Source: Aurantiacibacter luteus (GTDB taxonomy: Bacteria; Pseudomonadota; Alphaproteobacteria; Sphingomonadales; Sphingomonadaceae). Taken from it: a DNA stretch of 64,000 nt. Numbering within the stretch: position 1 is the first letter of the stretch; each line of letters opens with the position of its first letter. Shown in pieces: positions 1-11,852 of this stretch. The stretch is from assembly GCF_001010945.1 (NCBI RefSeq), contig NZ_LBHB01000001.1, positions 1,178,001-1,242,000 of the forward strand. The letters are read 5' to 3'. The translations under genes and the position numbers were made by a program. The notes beneath the pieces were generated by a model. That model was not told the DNA's origin. It saw nothing but the letters and a program-made list of their open reading frames with translations, and made no database searches.

Positions 1-2544
1 CCCGAGGACCTGACGCTCAAGTGCCACGGGTTCGAAGGGCAGGAGGACCTCGAGGTCTACATCGGCGGCGTCTTCGGCTTCGGCTGGGTCAGCATCGGCG
101 AGCTCTACACGGCGCTCAAGCACACCTACTGCGGCAACGTCGGCCTCGAATACATGCATATCTCCGACGTGGAGGAGCGCCGCTTCCTGCAGGAGCGGTT
201 CGAGAGCCCGGAAGAGACGATCCAGTTCACGCCGGAGGGCAAGCGCGCCATCCTGCAGGCGGTGATCCGCGGCGAGGAATACGAGAAGTACCTCGCCAAG
301 AAGTACGTTGGCACCAAGCGCTTCGGCCTCGACGGCGGCGAGGCGATGATCCCGGCGCTCGAGGCGGTCATCAAGTACGGCGGCGCGACGGGCGTGCGCG
401 AGATCATCTACGGCATGGCCCACCGCGGCCGCCTGAACGTGCTCGCCAACGTCATGGCCAAGCCCTACCGCGTGATCTTCCACGAGTTCTCCGGCGGAAG
501 CGCCAACCCGGACGACGTCGGCGGTTCGGGCGACGTCAAATATCACCTCGGCACCAGCACCGACCGCGAATTCGACGGCATCAAGGTGCACATGAGCCTC
601 GTGCCCAACCCATCGCACCTCGAGGCGGTGGACCCGGTCGTGCTGGGCAAGACCCGCGCGCAGCAGGCCATGCACGACGACCTCGGCAAGCACGACAAGG
701 TGCTGCCGGTGCTGATCCACGGCGACGCCGCCTTTGCCGGACAGGGCGTGGTTTGGGAGTGCTTCGGGCTTTCCGGCGTGCGCGGCTATGCCACGGGCGG
801 TTGCATCCACTTCGTCGTCAACAACCAGATCGGTTTCACGACCAGCCCGAAGTTCGCCCGTTCGTCCCCCTACCCCTCGGACGTTGCGAAGGGCATTCAG
901 GCGCCGATCGTGCACGTCAACGGCGACGATCCGGAAGCCGTCACCTTCGCCTGCAAGCTCGCCATCGAGTACCGACAGCGCTTCAAGCGCGACATCGTGA
1001 TCGACATGTGGTGCTATCGCCGCTTCGGCCACAACGAGGGTGACGAGCCCAGCTTCACCCAGCCGCTGATGTACAAGGAAATCCGCAACCACCCGCGCGT
1101 ATCGGACCTCTATTCCGAGCGGTTGAAGACGGAAGGCGTTATCGATGCCGGCACCGCCCCGGCGCTGCGCGACGAGTTCACCGCCCATCTCGATGCCGAG
1201 TTCGAGGCGGCCAAGGGCTACAAGCCCAACGAGGTCGACTGGTTCGCCGGTCGCTGGAGCGGCCTGCACAAGCCGGCCGATCCCGAAACCGCGCGCCGCA
1301 ACGTGGAATCCGCGATTCCCAAGAAGCTGCTCGCCAGCCTCGGCAGGACGCTGACCACGGTTCCCGGCGATATCGAGATCCACAAGACCCTCGGCCGCGT
1401 GCTCGATGCCAAGCGCGAGATGTTCGACAGCGGCAAGGGCTTCGACTGGGCGACGGCGGAAGCGCTCGCCTTCGGCAGCCTGGTGACCGAGGGCTTCGGC
1501 GTGCGCCTGTCCGGGCAGGATAGCGGCCGCGGGACTTTCAGCCAGCGCCACGCCATCTGGATCGACCAGAACGACGAGCACAAGTACATCCCCATCGCCA
1601 CCCTGCCCCACGGCAAGTTCGAGGTGTACGATTCCACGCTCAGCGAATTCGGCGTGCTCGGCTTCGAATACGGCTTTGCCATGGCCGACCCCAAGACGCT
1701 GGTGCTGTGGGAAGCGCAGTTCGGCGATTTCGCCAACGGCGCGCAGGTCATCATCGACCAGTTCATCGCCGCGGGCGAGGCCAAGTGGCTGCGTGCCAAC
1801 GGCCTCGTGATGCTGCTGCCGCACGGCTACGAGGGCCAAGGGCCGGAGCATTCGAGCGCCCGTCTCGAACGCTTCCTGCAACTGTGCGCCAACGACAACA
1901 TCCAGGTGTGCAACATCACCAGCCCGGCGAACTATTTTCACGTTCTTCGCCGGCAGATGCTGCGCCCGTTCCGCAAGCCGCTTATCATCATGACGCCCAA
2001 GAGCCTGCTGCGGCACCCGGATGCGAAGAGCGATGCCGAGTATTTCACCGGCGACAGCCACTTCATGCGCATCCTCTCCGACCGGAAGGACATCGCCGAC
2101 GACAAGGTGCGTCGCCTCGTACTGTGCAGCGGCAAGGTCGCCTACGACCTCATGCAGAAGCGCAACGACGAGCAGATCGACGATGTCTCCATCGTGCGGA
2201 TCGAGCAGCTCTATCCCTTCCCCGGACAGCCGCTGGCCGAGCGCCTCAGCCGCATGACGAACCTCGAAGAGGTGGTCTGGTGCCAGGAAGAGCCGAAGAA
2301 CAACGGCGCCTGGTTCTTCGTCGAGAGCCGCATCGAGGAAGCGCTGACGGATGCAGGCCACGAGGGGATGCGCCCGTGCTATGCCGGGCGCGAGCCGGGT
2401 GCCTCGCCCGCCACCGGCTTCGCCGCGCGCCACCAGGCGCAGCAGGAAGCGCTCGTCTCGGTCGCGCTCGGCCTCTCCACGCGCGGCAAGACCGCGCTCG
2501 AATGCGCCGATCGCCGCAACGCCACCAACGATCTGGGAAGCTAA
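1..2544 (+). CDS. sucA: 2-oxoglutarate dehydrogenase E1 component (5' truncated)
   Basis: Thiamine-diphosphate decarboxylase subunit of the 2-oxoglutarate dehydrogenase complex of the TCA cycle. The frame is open from base 1 (first residues PEDLTLKCHGFEG), so the N-terminus lies outside the window; 847 residues are present. Visible signatures are the GMAHRGRLNVL segment, HLG followed by the VPNPSHLEAVDPVV block, and the thiamine-diphosphate region GDAAFAGQG...VVNNQIGFTT. The C-terminal transketolase-like domain contains EGQGPEHSSARLERFLQL. The TAA stop lies 3 nt before sucB, which with lpdA forms an evident operon. Identity is clear; only the 5' end is missing. Confidence 0.97.
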   Translation, partial: PEDLTLKCHGFEGQEDLEVYIGGVFGFGWVSIGELYTALKHTYCGNVGLEYMHISDVEERRFLQERFESPEETIQFTPEGKRAILQAVIRGEEYEKYLAKKYVGTKRFGLDGGEAMIPALEAVIKYGGATGVREIIYGMAHRGRLNVLANVMAKPYRVIFHEFSGGSANPDDVGGSGDVKYHLGTSTDREFDGIKVHMSLVPNPSHLEAVDPVVLGKTRAQQAMHDDLGKHDKVLPVLIHGDAAFAGQGVVWECFGLSGVRGYATGGCIHFVVNNQIGFTTSPKFARSSPYPSDVAKGIQAPIVHVNGDDPEAVTFACKLAIEYRQRFKRDIVIDMWCYRRFGHNEGDEPSFTQPLMYKEIRNHPRVSDLYSERLKTEGVIDAGTAPALRDEFTAHLDAEFEAAKGYKPNEVDWFAGRWSGLHKPADPETARRNVESAIPKKLLASLGRTLTTVPGDIEIHKTLGRVLDAKREMFDSGKGFDWATAEALAFGSLVTEGFGVRLSGQDSGRGTFSQRHAIWIDQNDEHKYIPIATLPHGKFEVYDSTLSEFGVLGFEYGFAMADPKTLVLWEAQFGDFANGAQVIIDQFIAAGEAKWLRANGLVMLLPHGYEGQGPEHSSARLERFLQLCANDNIQVCNITSPANYFHVLRRQMLRPFRKPLIIMTPKSLLRHPDAKSDAEYFTGDSHFMRILSDRKDIADDKVRRLVLCSGKVAYDLMQKRNDEQIDDVSIVRIEQLYPFPGQPLAERLSRMTNLEEVVWCQEEPKNNGAWFFVESRIEEALTDAGHEGMRPCYAGREPGASPATGFAARHQAQQEALVSVALGLSTRGKTALECADRRNATNDLGS

Positions 2545-2547
2545 CTG

Positions 2548-3825
<1,278 letters not shown>

Positions 3826-3839
3826 GATTACAACCATCC

Positions 3840-3931
3840 CCGCTCGGGCTGAGCTTGTCGAAGCCCTGCCTTGTTTGACAGGCGCGGCGGACGGAACGAA
3901 AGCAACCCTTCGACAGGCTCAGGGTGAGCGG
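3840..3931. repeat. Inverted pair of 24-bp intergenic repeats
   Basis: Two copies of a 24-bp element (CTTCGACAGGCTCAGGRTGAGCGG family) face each other in the sucB-lpdA spacer: an inverted copy at 3840-3863 and a direct copy at 3908-3931. Paired, they would make a long stem-loop in the operon mRNA. Further copies lie at 33988, 35107, 51007, 51362 and 51409, so this is a dispersed repeat family. I associate such elements with sphingomonad genomes. Confidence 0.8.
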
Positions 3932-3939
3932 AGTTTAAA

Positions 3940-5343
<1,404 letters not shown>

Positions 5344-5344
5344 T

Positions 5345-6175
5345 GTGAGCGACCTTTCCACCGACCGACAGCGTATGCCGGCGCAGCTCGCGCTGGTTCT
5401 GCCCGTGGCGGTCGGTGGCTTCTGGATGGCATGGGCAGAGGCCCCTGCGCGTTACACATCGACGAATGCCCTCGCGCTCAGCGTGGTAATTCCGTGGGTT
5501 TTGTGGGGCCGTGGTCCGCACACGGCATCCAGCCGCCACATCCTGGCCGCAGTCCTGATAGCCATCATGCTGGCCGCCGTCTGGGTCGGGCCGGAGGCGA
5601 CCTCGATCACCCAGCACACGGTGCGCCGCTGGTTTCCGCTCGGGCCGATCAGCCTGCACACAGGGATGCTGGTGACGCCTGCGCTGTGCATCCTCGCCGC
5701 GAGAAACCGCGTGCTCGCCGCCCCTCTCCTGCTCGCCGGGATCGGCGCGGCGCTGCTGCAACCCGATGCCGCGACCGGCTTCGCGCTGACATTCGCAGCC
5801 GTCGGGCTGCACCACGTCAAGCGCGACTGGCGCGTCGGGGGCACCGCCATCGTCGGCTTCTTCGCCTCGCTGTGGATGGCCGTGCGCGGCGAGATGCCGC
5901 CGCAGCCGTTCGTGGAAAACGTGCTGACGCAGGCGGCGGAAGGCAGCATCGCGTTTGCCGTGCTATTGGCCGCCAGCATGGTCGCCAGCTTCTGCCTGAT
6001 CCTCTTCGCCATCCCCTTCGACCGGGCCAAGCGCTTCACCCTCGCCGGCCTGTTCTTCGGCTTCGTCGTGACCGCGCTGATGGCCCCTTACCCCATGCCC
6101 CTGATAGGCTATGGTGCCGCCCCGATACTCGGCTTCGGCCTTGCGCTGGGCCTGCACAGGATACCGCTTCGATGA
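5345..6175 (+). CDS. Polytopic membrane protein, function unknown
   Basis: 276 residues with about eight hydrophobic segments. The start is a GTG one base past the lpdA stop; the ATG at 5343 is in another frame. The stop overlaps the next gene in an ATGA junction, so it is probably translated from the lpdA transcript. Two short stretches, LLQPDAATGF and PLIGYGAAP, loosely recall conserved loops of SEDS proteins (FtsW/RodA), but the protein is much shorter than that family and I do not assign it. Probably a lineage-restricted inner-membrane protein. Confidence 0.8.
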   Translation: MSDLSTDRQRMPAQLALVLPVAVGGFWMAWAEAPARYTSTNALALSVVIPWVLWGRGPHTASSRHILAAVLIAIMLAAVWVGPEATSITQHTVRRWFPLGPISLHTGMLVTPALCILAARNRVLAAPLLLAGIGAALLQPDAATGFALTFAAVGLHHVKRDWRVGGTAIVGFFASLWMAVRGEMPPQPFVENVLTQAAEGSIAFAVLLAASMVASFCLILFAIPFDRAKRFTLAGLFFGFVVTALMAPYPMPLIGYGAAPILGFGLALGLHRIPLR

Positions 6176-6615
6176 CCCAAGACAGCCCGGGCCTCTCGCC
6201 CTTCCACCTCGCGTTTCCGGTCCACGACATCGCCGCCGCGCGCGAATTCTGGGGCGGGATCATGGGCTGCCCGGAAGGCCGTTCGTCGGACGACTGGGTG
6301 GATTTCGACTTCTACGGCCACCAGATCGTTGCCCACCAAACGCCCGGTGTGGTGGCCAGGAACGCGCACGGCACCAACCCGGTCGACGGGCACGACGTGC
6401 CGGTGCCGCATTTCGGCATTGTCCTCGGACTGGACGAATGGAAGGCGCTGGCGGCGCGGCTGACGGAGGCCGGCGTCACATTCCAGATCGAGCCGCACGT
6501 GCGCTTCGAGGGCCAGCCGGGCGAGCAGGCGACCATGTTCTTCACCGATCCCAGCGGCAACGCCATCGAGATGAAGGCCTTTTCCGATCGCACCAAGCTG
6601 TTCGCGACGGACTAG
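6172..6615 (+). CDS. VOC-family (glyoxalase/dioxygenase-fold) protein
   Basis: 147-residue vicinal-oxygen-chelate fold protein. It begins PFHLAFPVHDIAAAREFW, the usual first beta-alpha unit with a metal-ligand His, and ends FFTDPSGNAIEMKAF, where the Glu is the usual last metal ligand. The ATG overlaps the previous stop. The in-frame open region further upstream is only a shadow of the preceding gene. The substrate cannot be inferred; relatives include glyoxalases and extradiol dioxygenases. Confidence 0.9.
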   Translation: MTQDSPGLSPFHLAFPVHDIAAAREFWGGIMGCPEGRSSDDWVDFDFYGHQIVAHQTPGVVARNAHGTNPVDGHDVPVPHFGIVLGLDEWKALAARLTEAGVTFQIEPHVRFEGQPGEQATMFFTDPSGNAIEMKAFSDRTKLFATD

Positions 6616-6619
6616 GCCG

Positions 6620-7309
6620 ATGGGGCATCAGCAAACGATGCGCCGCTTCGCCCGGTGGCATATCTGGCTCGGCTGGCTGGTCGGCGTGCCGATCCTGATG
6701 TGGACCGTGTCCGGGCTCATCATGGTGATACAGCCGATCGAGACGGTGCGCGGGTCGGACCTTCGTGTCGAGCTGCCGCCCGTCGAGGCGCAGGGGCTGG
6801 TCCTTCCGCGTCTTTCCGGTCCGGTTCGGAGCGTCACCCTGCAGAACTTCGTCGACGGCGCCGGATGGATCGTGGTCGAAGGGGACGGCGGTCGCTTCCG
6901 CTATTCCGCCCGCGACGGAAGCCTCTACAACCCGGTCAGCGAGGACGACGCGCGCGAGATCGCGAGAGCCAGCTTCGCCGGCGAGGCCGCGCTGGAGAGC
7001 GTGACCTACTTCCCCGCCGATGCCGTGCCGCTCGATTTCCGGGCACCGGTAAACGTCTGGCAGGCGCATTTCGCGGACGATACCAACCTTTATATCAATG
7101 CCCAGACCGGCGAGGTGCAGGCGCTTCGCACCAGGTGGTGGCGGACCTACGACTTCTTCTGGGGCCTGCACATCATGGACCTGGAAACGCGTGACCTTGA
7201 GGGACAGGCGCCGTTCAACCATTGGGTGCTTGTCCTGTTCGCCGCGCTCGGGGTCGTCGGATCGCTGATCGGGTGCGTGCTGATGTTCCGCCGGCGCAAG
7301 GCGCGCTGA
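6620..7309 (+). CDS. PepSY-type membrane protein
   Basis: 229 residues. An N-terminal membrane helix (about 13-35, WHIWLGWLVGVPILMWTVSGL) is followed by a periplasmic part with two PepSY-like repeats (FRYSARDGSLYNPVSEDDAREIA; LYINAQTGEVQALR) and a C-terminal helix (about 205-225) ending in RRRKAR. The arrangement resembles PepSY_TM proteins often linked to iron uptake or reduction, but no siderophore gene is nearby, so the role is open. The start lies 4 nt after the VOC gene. Confidence 0.8.
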   Translation: MGHQQTMRRFARWHIWLGWLVGVPILMWTVSGLIMVIQPIETVRGSDLRVELPPVEAQGLVLPRLSGPVRSVTLQNFVDGAGWIVVEGDGGRFRYSARDGSLYNPVSEDDAREIARASFAGEAALESVTYFPADAVPLDFRAPVNVWQAHFADDTNLYINAQTGEVQALRTRWWRTYDFFWGLHIMDLETRDLEGQAPFNHWVLVLFAALGVVGSLIGCVLMFRRRKAR

Positions 7310-7311
7310 CG

Positions 7312-7938
7312 ATGGATCCGTTCGTCATTGCCCCCGTACTGCCGCCCTTCGTCGATCTCGTCGGCACGGCGGTATTTGCGCTGTCGGGCGCGCTGATGGC
7401 TGCGCGGCTCAATCAGACCTTTGTCACCTGCGCCTTCTTCGCGCTGCTGACGGGCGTTGGCGGCGGTTCGGTGCGCGATGCGCTGCTCGGCCAGCCGGCC
7501 TTCTGGCTGCGCGATTTCTGGATCGCCCCGGTCATCCTTGCCACTGCCACCTTCGCCTGGTTCCTGCCGCGTCGTTGGTGGGAGGGGCGTTGGCTGGAGT
7601 GGGCGGACGCGGTGGGTCTGGCAGTCTTCGCCGCGCTGGGCACGGCCAAGGCGTTGGCCTTCGATGTCGCGCCGCTCGCCGCGGTCATCCTGGGCGTGGT
7701 GACGGGATGCGTGGGCGGCATCATCCGCGACGTGATCGCAGGCGTGCCCTCGATCCTCATGCGGCCCGAGCTCTACGTCACTGCCGCCGCGCTTGCCGCG
7801 GCACTGTGCGCCGGGCTGCTGCTTGCCGGGCTCGCCCAGCCGCTGGCCATGGCAATCGCCGCGCTTGCAGGCTTCGCCCTGCGCGCCGCAGCGATGGTGT
7901 GGCGGATCGAATTGCCCGCCTATTCGCGGGAAGCCTGA
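7312..7938 (+). CDS. UPF0126/TRIC-type trimeric intracellular cation channel family protein
   Basis: 208 residues and seven hydrophobic segments. Two internally repeated units contain the family hallmark: GTAVFALSGALMAAR...GVGGGSVRDALLG and GTAKAL...GVVTGCVGGIIRDVIAGVPSIL. This is the tandem YadS-like organisation of bacterial TRIC homologues, thought to conduct monovalent cations. The ATG at 7312 was chosen over an upstream in-frame ATG that lies inside the PepSY gene. It closes the rightward run that begins with sucA. Confidence 0.9.
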   Translation: MDPFVIAPVLPPFVDLVGTAVFALSGALMAARLNQTFVTCAFFALLTGVGGGSVRDALLGQPAFWLRDFWIAPVILATATFAWFLPRRWWEGRWLEWADAVGLAVFAALGTAKALAFDVAPLAAVILGVVTGCVGGIIRDVIAGVPSILMRPELYVTAAALAAALCAGLLLAGLAQPLAMAIAALAGFALRAAAMVWRIELPAYSREA

Positions 7939-7941
7939 CCG

Positions 7942-8796
7942 CTAGTACCGGGACTGCGCGGTCGCGTAGCGCCCGTCGTCCTGCCACTCGCCGCCGGTGT
8001 CCTCCACCGGATAGCCTTCCTCGCCCGCGACCGGGCCGCCCGGGTAGGCGGGCTGGCCATAGCCGCTGTCGGAGGCAGCCGGCTGGCGATAGGTGTAGCC
8101 TTCGTCGGCGGGGGTTCGCGTGCTGGCCCGGGCGCGAGCGTAGGCATCCGCGCTCCACTGGTCGCCCGCGGGCGCGGCATCGGCGTAGGTGCCGTAGCCG
8201 TCGTAATCGCGCGCGGAGTAGCCTGACGATCCGCCCGCACTGATGTCGCCAATGCGCCCGTCGTTGTCGATCCAGCACTGCCAGCCGCCGCCGCTTTCCA
8301 GCGTGCCGGAAACGTACCAGCCGTCCGTGGTGCGCCGCGCATTGTCGACATCGGCCACCCGGCCGCGGTCGCGCTCCACCCCGTCCACGCACATGTCCGC
8401 CGCACGGCCGAGCCCGCGACTATCATAGTCGCTGCGCCGGTCGCGGTTGTCGTAGCGGTAGTCGCCGCGATAATTGCGGTCGCGGTAGTCGCGGTCACGG
8501 TAACGTTGCTGTCCGCGAATGGAATTGGCGATGGTGGCGATGGTGCCCAGAACCAGCACGCCCGTCAGCACGTCACCCGCGTCGAGGCCCCGGCGATAAC
8601 GCGAGCCATAGCGATCGTACCGCCCATAGCGATCGTAGCCCCACTGGTTCGCAGCCTCGGGCGCTCCGGTCACGACCTCGACCGGCGCAGCGGTGACCGC
8701 GCGCGGCAAGTCGGCAGCGGCGGCCGGAGTGGCCGTCATGGAAAGCGCCGCGATTAAGGCGGCGACGGCGGAAAGACGACTGTGCGAGATTGCCAT
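7942..8796 (-). CDS. RY-rich exported protein, function unknown
   Basis: 284 residues with a signal peptide (SRLSAVAALIAALSMTATPAAAA), a short hydrophobic segment (DAGDVLTGVLVLGTIATIANSI), a low-complexity stretch of R/D/Y repeats, and a conserved block with two Cys (MCVDGVERDRGRVAD...GGWQCWIDNDGRI). The tail is Ala/Gly/Tyr-rich. The same plan recurs in the next gene, so the two look like tandem paralogues. Probably periplasmic or envelope-associated; no biochemical role can be given. Confidence 0.85.
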   Translation of the reverse strand: MAISHSRLSAVAALIAALSMTATPAAAADLPRAVTAAPVEVVTGAPEAANQWGYDRYGRYDRYGSRYRRGLDAGDVLTGVLVLGTIATIANSIRGQQRYRDRDYRDRNYRGDYRYDNRDRRSDYDSRGLGRAADMCVDGVERDRGRVADVDNARRTTDGWYVSGTLESGGGWQCWIDNDGRIGDISAGGSSGYSARDYDGYGTYADAAPAGDQWSADAYARARASTRTPADEGYTYRQPAASDSGYGQPAYPGGPVAGEEGYPVEDTGGEWQDDGRYATAQSRY

Positions 8797-8895
8797 GGAG
8801 ACCCGTCCTGAAGATCTGTGAAGCGCGAACGACTAGGCGGCCCAGGCTGCAAGCAACCTGAACCGCCTTGTGATGTCAGCTGAAGCCGGAAAGCT

Positions 8896-9498
8896 TCAGA
8901 GCCCGCGGATGCCGCTGAAGTCGATGTCGACGACCCGGCCATCGCGATAGTCGCATTCGAAGCGACCCTCGTCCCAGCCCTGGTTGCGATAGCCGCGGTT
9001 GTAATCGCGGTAGTTGTAGCGACCGCGGCGGTCAGAGTAGCGATAGCTGTCCTGAACCGCGATCCGGCCCTTGATCTCGTAACCGCGACGCTCGCGGTCG
9101 AGGTCGTTGACCTCGTAGACCTCGGCGCGGCTGCCGAGCCGGCGCTGGGCGTACTGCTCGGCGGCGCTCACGCACTGCTCCACCGCGCGGCGGCTCGAAT
9201 ACTGACCGTAGCCATCATAGCCATTGCGATAGCTGCCGTTGCGATAGTCGTCGTAACGATAGTCGCGGCTGTTGCGATAGCGGTAGTCGTCGTAACGATC
9301 GTTGCGCCCCGATCCGAGGATCGCAGCAAGGCCGCCGAGCACCACGGCGCCGGCGATGATTTCGCCCGCACCGATGCCGTCGTCATCGCGGTCGCGCCAG
9401 CGATCCTGCGCGGCGGCGGGAGCGGCGGCCGACAGCGTCATCGCGCCAGCCGCTAGGGTGGCGAAGGTGCCTTTGGCCAGGGTCTTGAACTTTGTCAT
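8896..9498 (-). CDS. RY-rich exported protein, paralogue of the downstream gene
   Basis: 200 residues. The start at 9498 is preceded by AGGAGACGCCCG, which decides it against a longer frame. A signal peptide ends in AAPAAAQD, then come a hydrophobic GAGEIIAGAVVLGGLAAIL segment, Tyr/Arg/Asp repeats, and a conserved block AVEQCVSAAEQYAQRRLG. It ends FECDYRDGRVVDIDFSGI. Both it and the gene at 7942 have one Cys in the middle block and one near the end, so a disulfide is plausible. Confidence 0.85.
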   Translation of the reverse strand: MTKFKTLAKGTFATLAAGAMTLSAAAPAAAQDRWRDRDDDGIGAGEIIAGAVVLGGLAAILGSGRNDRYDDYRYRNSRDYRYDDYRNGSYRNGYDGYGQYSSRRAVEQCVSAAEQYAQRRLGSRAEVYEVNDLDRERRGYEIKGRIAVQDSYRYSDRRGRYNYRDYNRGYRNQGWDEGRFECDYRDGRVVDIDFSGIRGL

Positions 9499-9605
9499 CG
9501 GGCGTCTCCTTGTGTGGCGGATCCTCATCTGCCGCCTGTGAGACTGTTCTACCCGATTCAGCTTGGCACCATGCTGAACTCGGCCGTTAGCCAATATTCA
9601 GCAAA

Positions 9606-11771
9606 TCACTCGCTTTCCTGAATATTGACGGTTTCCGGGTGCAGGCCCGTCCAGTAGGCGAGGAAGGCCGAAATATCAGCCGCTTCCTCGATCGCCTTGT
9701 CGGTCGGCTTGCCGCTGCCGTGGCCTGCGCGGGTCTCGATGCGGATGAGCTGGGGGCGCTCGCCCAGCCCCGCTTCCTGCAGGGCGGCGGTGTACTTGAA
9801 CGAATGGCCCGGCACCACGCGGTCGTCGGTGTCGGCGGTGGTGACGAGCAGCGCGGGATAGTCCACGCCGCGCCGGATGTTGTGCAGAGGGGAATAGGCG
9901 CGCAGGATCCGCCAGTCCTCCTCGCGGTCCGGATAGCCGTAGTCGTCCACCCAGTACCGGCCCGCGGTCCAGCGGTCGAAGCGCAGCATGTCCATAACGC
10001 CGACGGCGGCGTTGCCGGCGGCGAACAGGTCGGGACGCTGGTTGGCGACCGCGCCCACCAGCAGGCCGCCGTTGGATCCGCCCTGGATGGCAAGGCCATC
10101 CTCGGGCGTAATGCCTTCCGCGATCAGGTACTCGCCCGCAGCGATGAAATCGTCGAACACGTTCTGCTTGTTTGCGCGGCGGCCCCCGTCGTGCCAGGCG
10201 CGCCCGTATTCGCCGCCACCGCGGATATTGGCCATGGCAAAGGCGCCGCCCGCCTCGACCCATGCCAGGCGGCTGGGCGAGAAGCCGGGGGTGAGCGAGA
10301 TGTCGAAACCGCCATAGCCGTAGAGCAGCGTCGGCACCGCCTCCCCGCTGGCGGCGACATCGGCGCGGCGCACGATGAACATCGGCACGCGCGTGCCGTC
10401 GCGGCTGGTATAGAAGCGTTGCTCCACGCTGAAGTCCGCTGGATCGAAGCCCACTTCGGGCGCGGCGAAGACGGTGCTTTCGCCCGTCGCCACGTCGTAG
10501 CGATAGATGGTGCCCGGCTGGTTGAAGCTGGAATAGGTGTAAAAGGTCTCGTCGCTATCGCCGTGGCCGCCGAAGCCGCCCGCGCTGCCGAGGCCGGCAA
10601 ACTCGATCTCGCGCACCTGGTTGCCTTCGAGGTCGAAGACGTAGGCCGAGGAGCTCGCGTCCTCCAGATAGTCGACGATCAGGTGGCCGCCCACCAGCGA
10701 GGCCCCGGCGATGGGCTGTTCGCGCTCGGCGATGACCTCCTGCCACTGCGGGTTTGCGTCGGCCATGTCGATGGAGACGACACGGTAGAGCGGCGCATCC
10801 ATATTGGTGGTGAAGAACAGCTTGGAGCCGACGCTGTCGATCAGGCTCCAGCTATGCTCGAACCCGGTGACGAGCGGCACCGAGGTCCAGCCCAGCGCAT
10901 CGCGGCGCGAGAGGTCGATGGCCTGTACCTCGTAGCGCGAATCCGTGCCGGTGGAGGAGGTGACGATGGCCCAGCGCCCGTCGTCCGATACGCCGAGCGA
11001 ATGATTGCGCTCGGGGAAGTCGGGGCTGGAGAAGACCAGCTCGTCCTCGCTCTGCGGCGTGCCGAGCGCGTGGTAATAGACCTGGTGGTTGAGGTTCAGC
11101 GCCTGGAAGTCCGCACCCTCCTCAGGTTCGGGAAAGCGCGAGTAGATGAAGCCTTCCTCGCCGACCCAGGCGAGGCCGGAGAACTTCGACCACTTGATCT
11201 CGTCCTCGGCGACGGTGCCGGTGGCGACGTCCATCACGCGGATCGTGCGCCAGTCGGTGCCGCCGTCCTGCACGCTGTAGAGCAGCTTGGAGCCGTCGGG
11301 CGAAGCCACCCAGCCGCCGAGCGCGGTGGCACCGTCGTCGGCCCAGGTGGTGGGATCGAGCAGCAGCCGCTCCTCGCCATCCAGGCCGTCACGCACGTAG
11401 AGCGGCGACTGGTTCTGCAGGCCCGAATTGCGGGTGTAGAAATAGCGGTTGCCGCGCGAGACGGGGATTCCGAAGCGCTCGTAGTTGTAGAGCTGGCTGA
11501 TCCGCTCGTTGAACCAGGCGCGGGCGGGAAGCTGCTCGAGGTAGAGGTCGGTGACGGCGTTCTGTCGCTCGACCCAGTCTGCCACCTCGGCGCTGTTGCG
11601 CGTGTCTTCCTCCAGCCAGCGATAGGGGTCCGCGACCTCCTCACCGAAGATCGTCTCCACCACTTCGCCGCGGCGGGTCTCCGGATAGTCGGGGGCGCTC
11701 ATGTCCTGTGCGCTAGCGGGCGTGGCGAGAAAGGCGACGGCCGCGGTGGCGGCGAACAGGTTGCGGTGCAT
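9606..11771 (-). CDS. Prolyl oligopeptidase family serine peptidase (S9A), exported
   Basis: 721 residues with a signal peptide cut near TPASAQD. An N-terminal beta-propeller with the S9A opening (DPYRWLEEDTRNSAEVADWVERQN) is followed by an alpha/beta-hydrolase domain. The nucleophile is Ser566 in GGSNGGLL, the acid lies in the DDRV motif near 650, and the His is at about 684 in AGHGSGKP. Length and motif order fit prolyl oligopeptidases that cleave short proline-containing peptides. The signal peptide suggests periplasmic peptide breakdown. Confidence 0.93.
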   Translation of the reverse strand: MHRNLFAATAAVAFLATPASAQDMSAPDYPETRRGEVVETIFGEEVADPYRWLEEDTRNSAEVADWVERQNAVTDLYLEQLPARAWFNERISQLYNYERFGIPVSRGNRYFYTRNSGLQNQSPLYVRDGLDGEERLLLDPTTWADDGATALGGWVASPDGSKLLYSVQDGGTDWRTIRVMDVATGTVAEDEIKWSKFSGLAWVGEEGFIYSRFPEPEEGADFQALNLNHQVYYHALGTPQSEDELVFSSPDFPERNHSLGVSDDGRWAIVTSSTGTDSRYEVQAIDLSRRDALGWTSVPLVTGFEHSWSLIDSVGSKLFFTTNMDAPLYRVVSIDMADANPQWQEVIAEREQPIAGASLVGGHLIVDYLEDASSSAYVFDLEGNQVREIEFAGLGSAGGFGGHGDSDETFYTYSSFNQPGTIYRYDVATGESTVFAAPEVGFDPADFSVEQRFYTSRDGTRVPMFIVRRADVAASGEAVPTLLYGYGGFDISLTPGFSPSRLAWVEAGGAFAMANIRGGGEYGRAWHDGGRRANKQNVFDDFIAAGEYLIAEGITPEDGLAIQGGSNGGLLVGAVANQRPDLFAAGNAAVGVMDMLRFDRWTAGRYWVDDYGYPDREEDWRILRAYSPLHNIRRGVDYPALLVTTADTDDRVVPGHSFKYTAALQEAGLGERPQLIRIETRAGHGSGKPTDKAIEEAADISAFLAYWTGLHPETVNIQESE

Positions 11772-11852
11772 GGGGCCTCATCGTTTGCGATCCGGTATGC
11801 GAACAAGTTGGCGATGAAACCTTGTATGCGCAAGGCCCTACTCCCCGGCCAT

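Noticed and set aside
5345-6175. SEDS (FtsW/RodA) family assignment for the membrane protein
   Set aside because: Only two short loop resemblances; length and helix number do not fit.
8450-9320. Short repeated blocks (CGGTCGCG, GATAGTCG) looking like a repeat array
   Set aside because: They encode the RDY repeats of the two exported proteins; spacing is irregular and there are no unique spacers, so not a CRISPR array.
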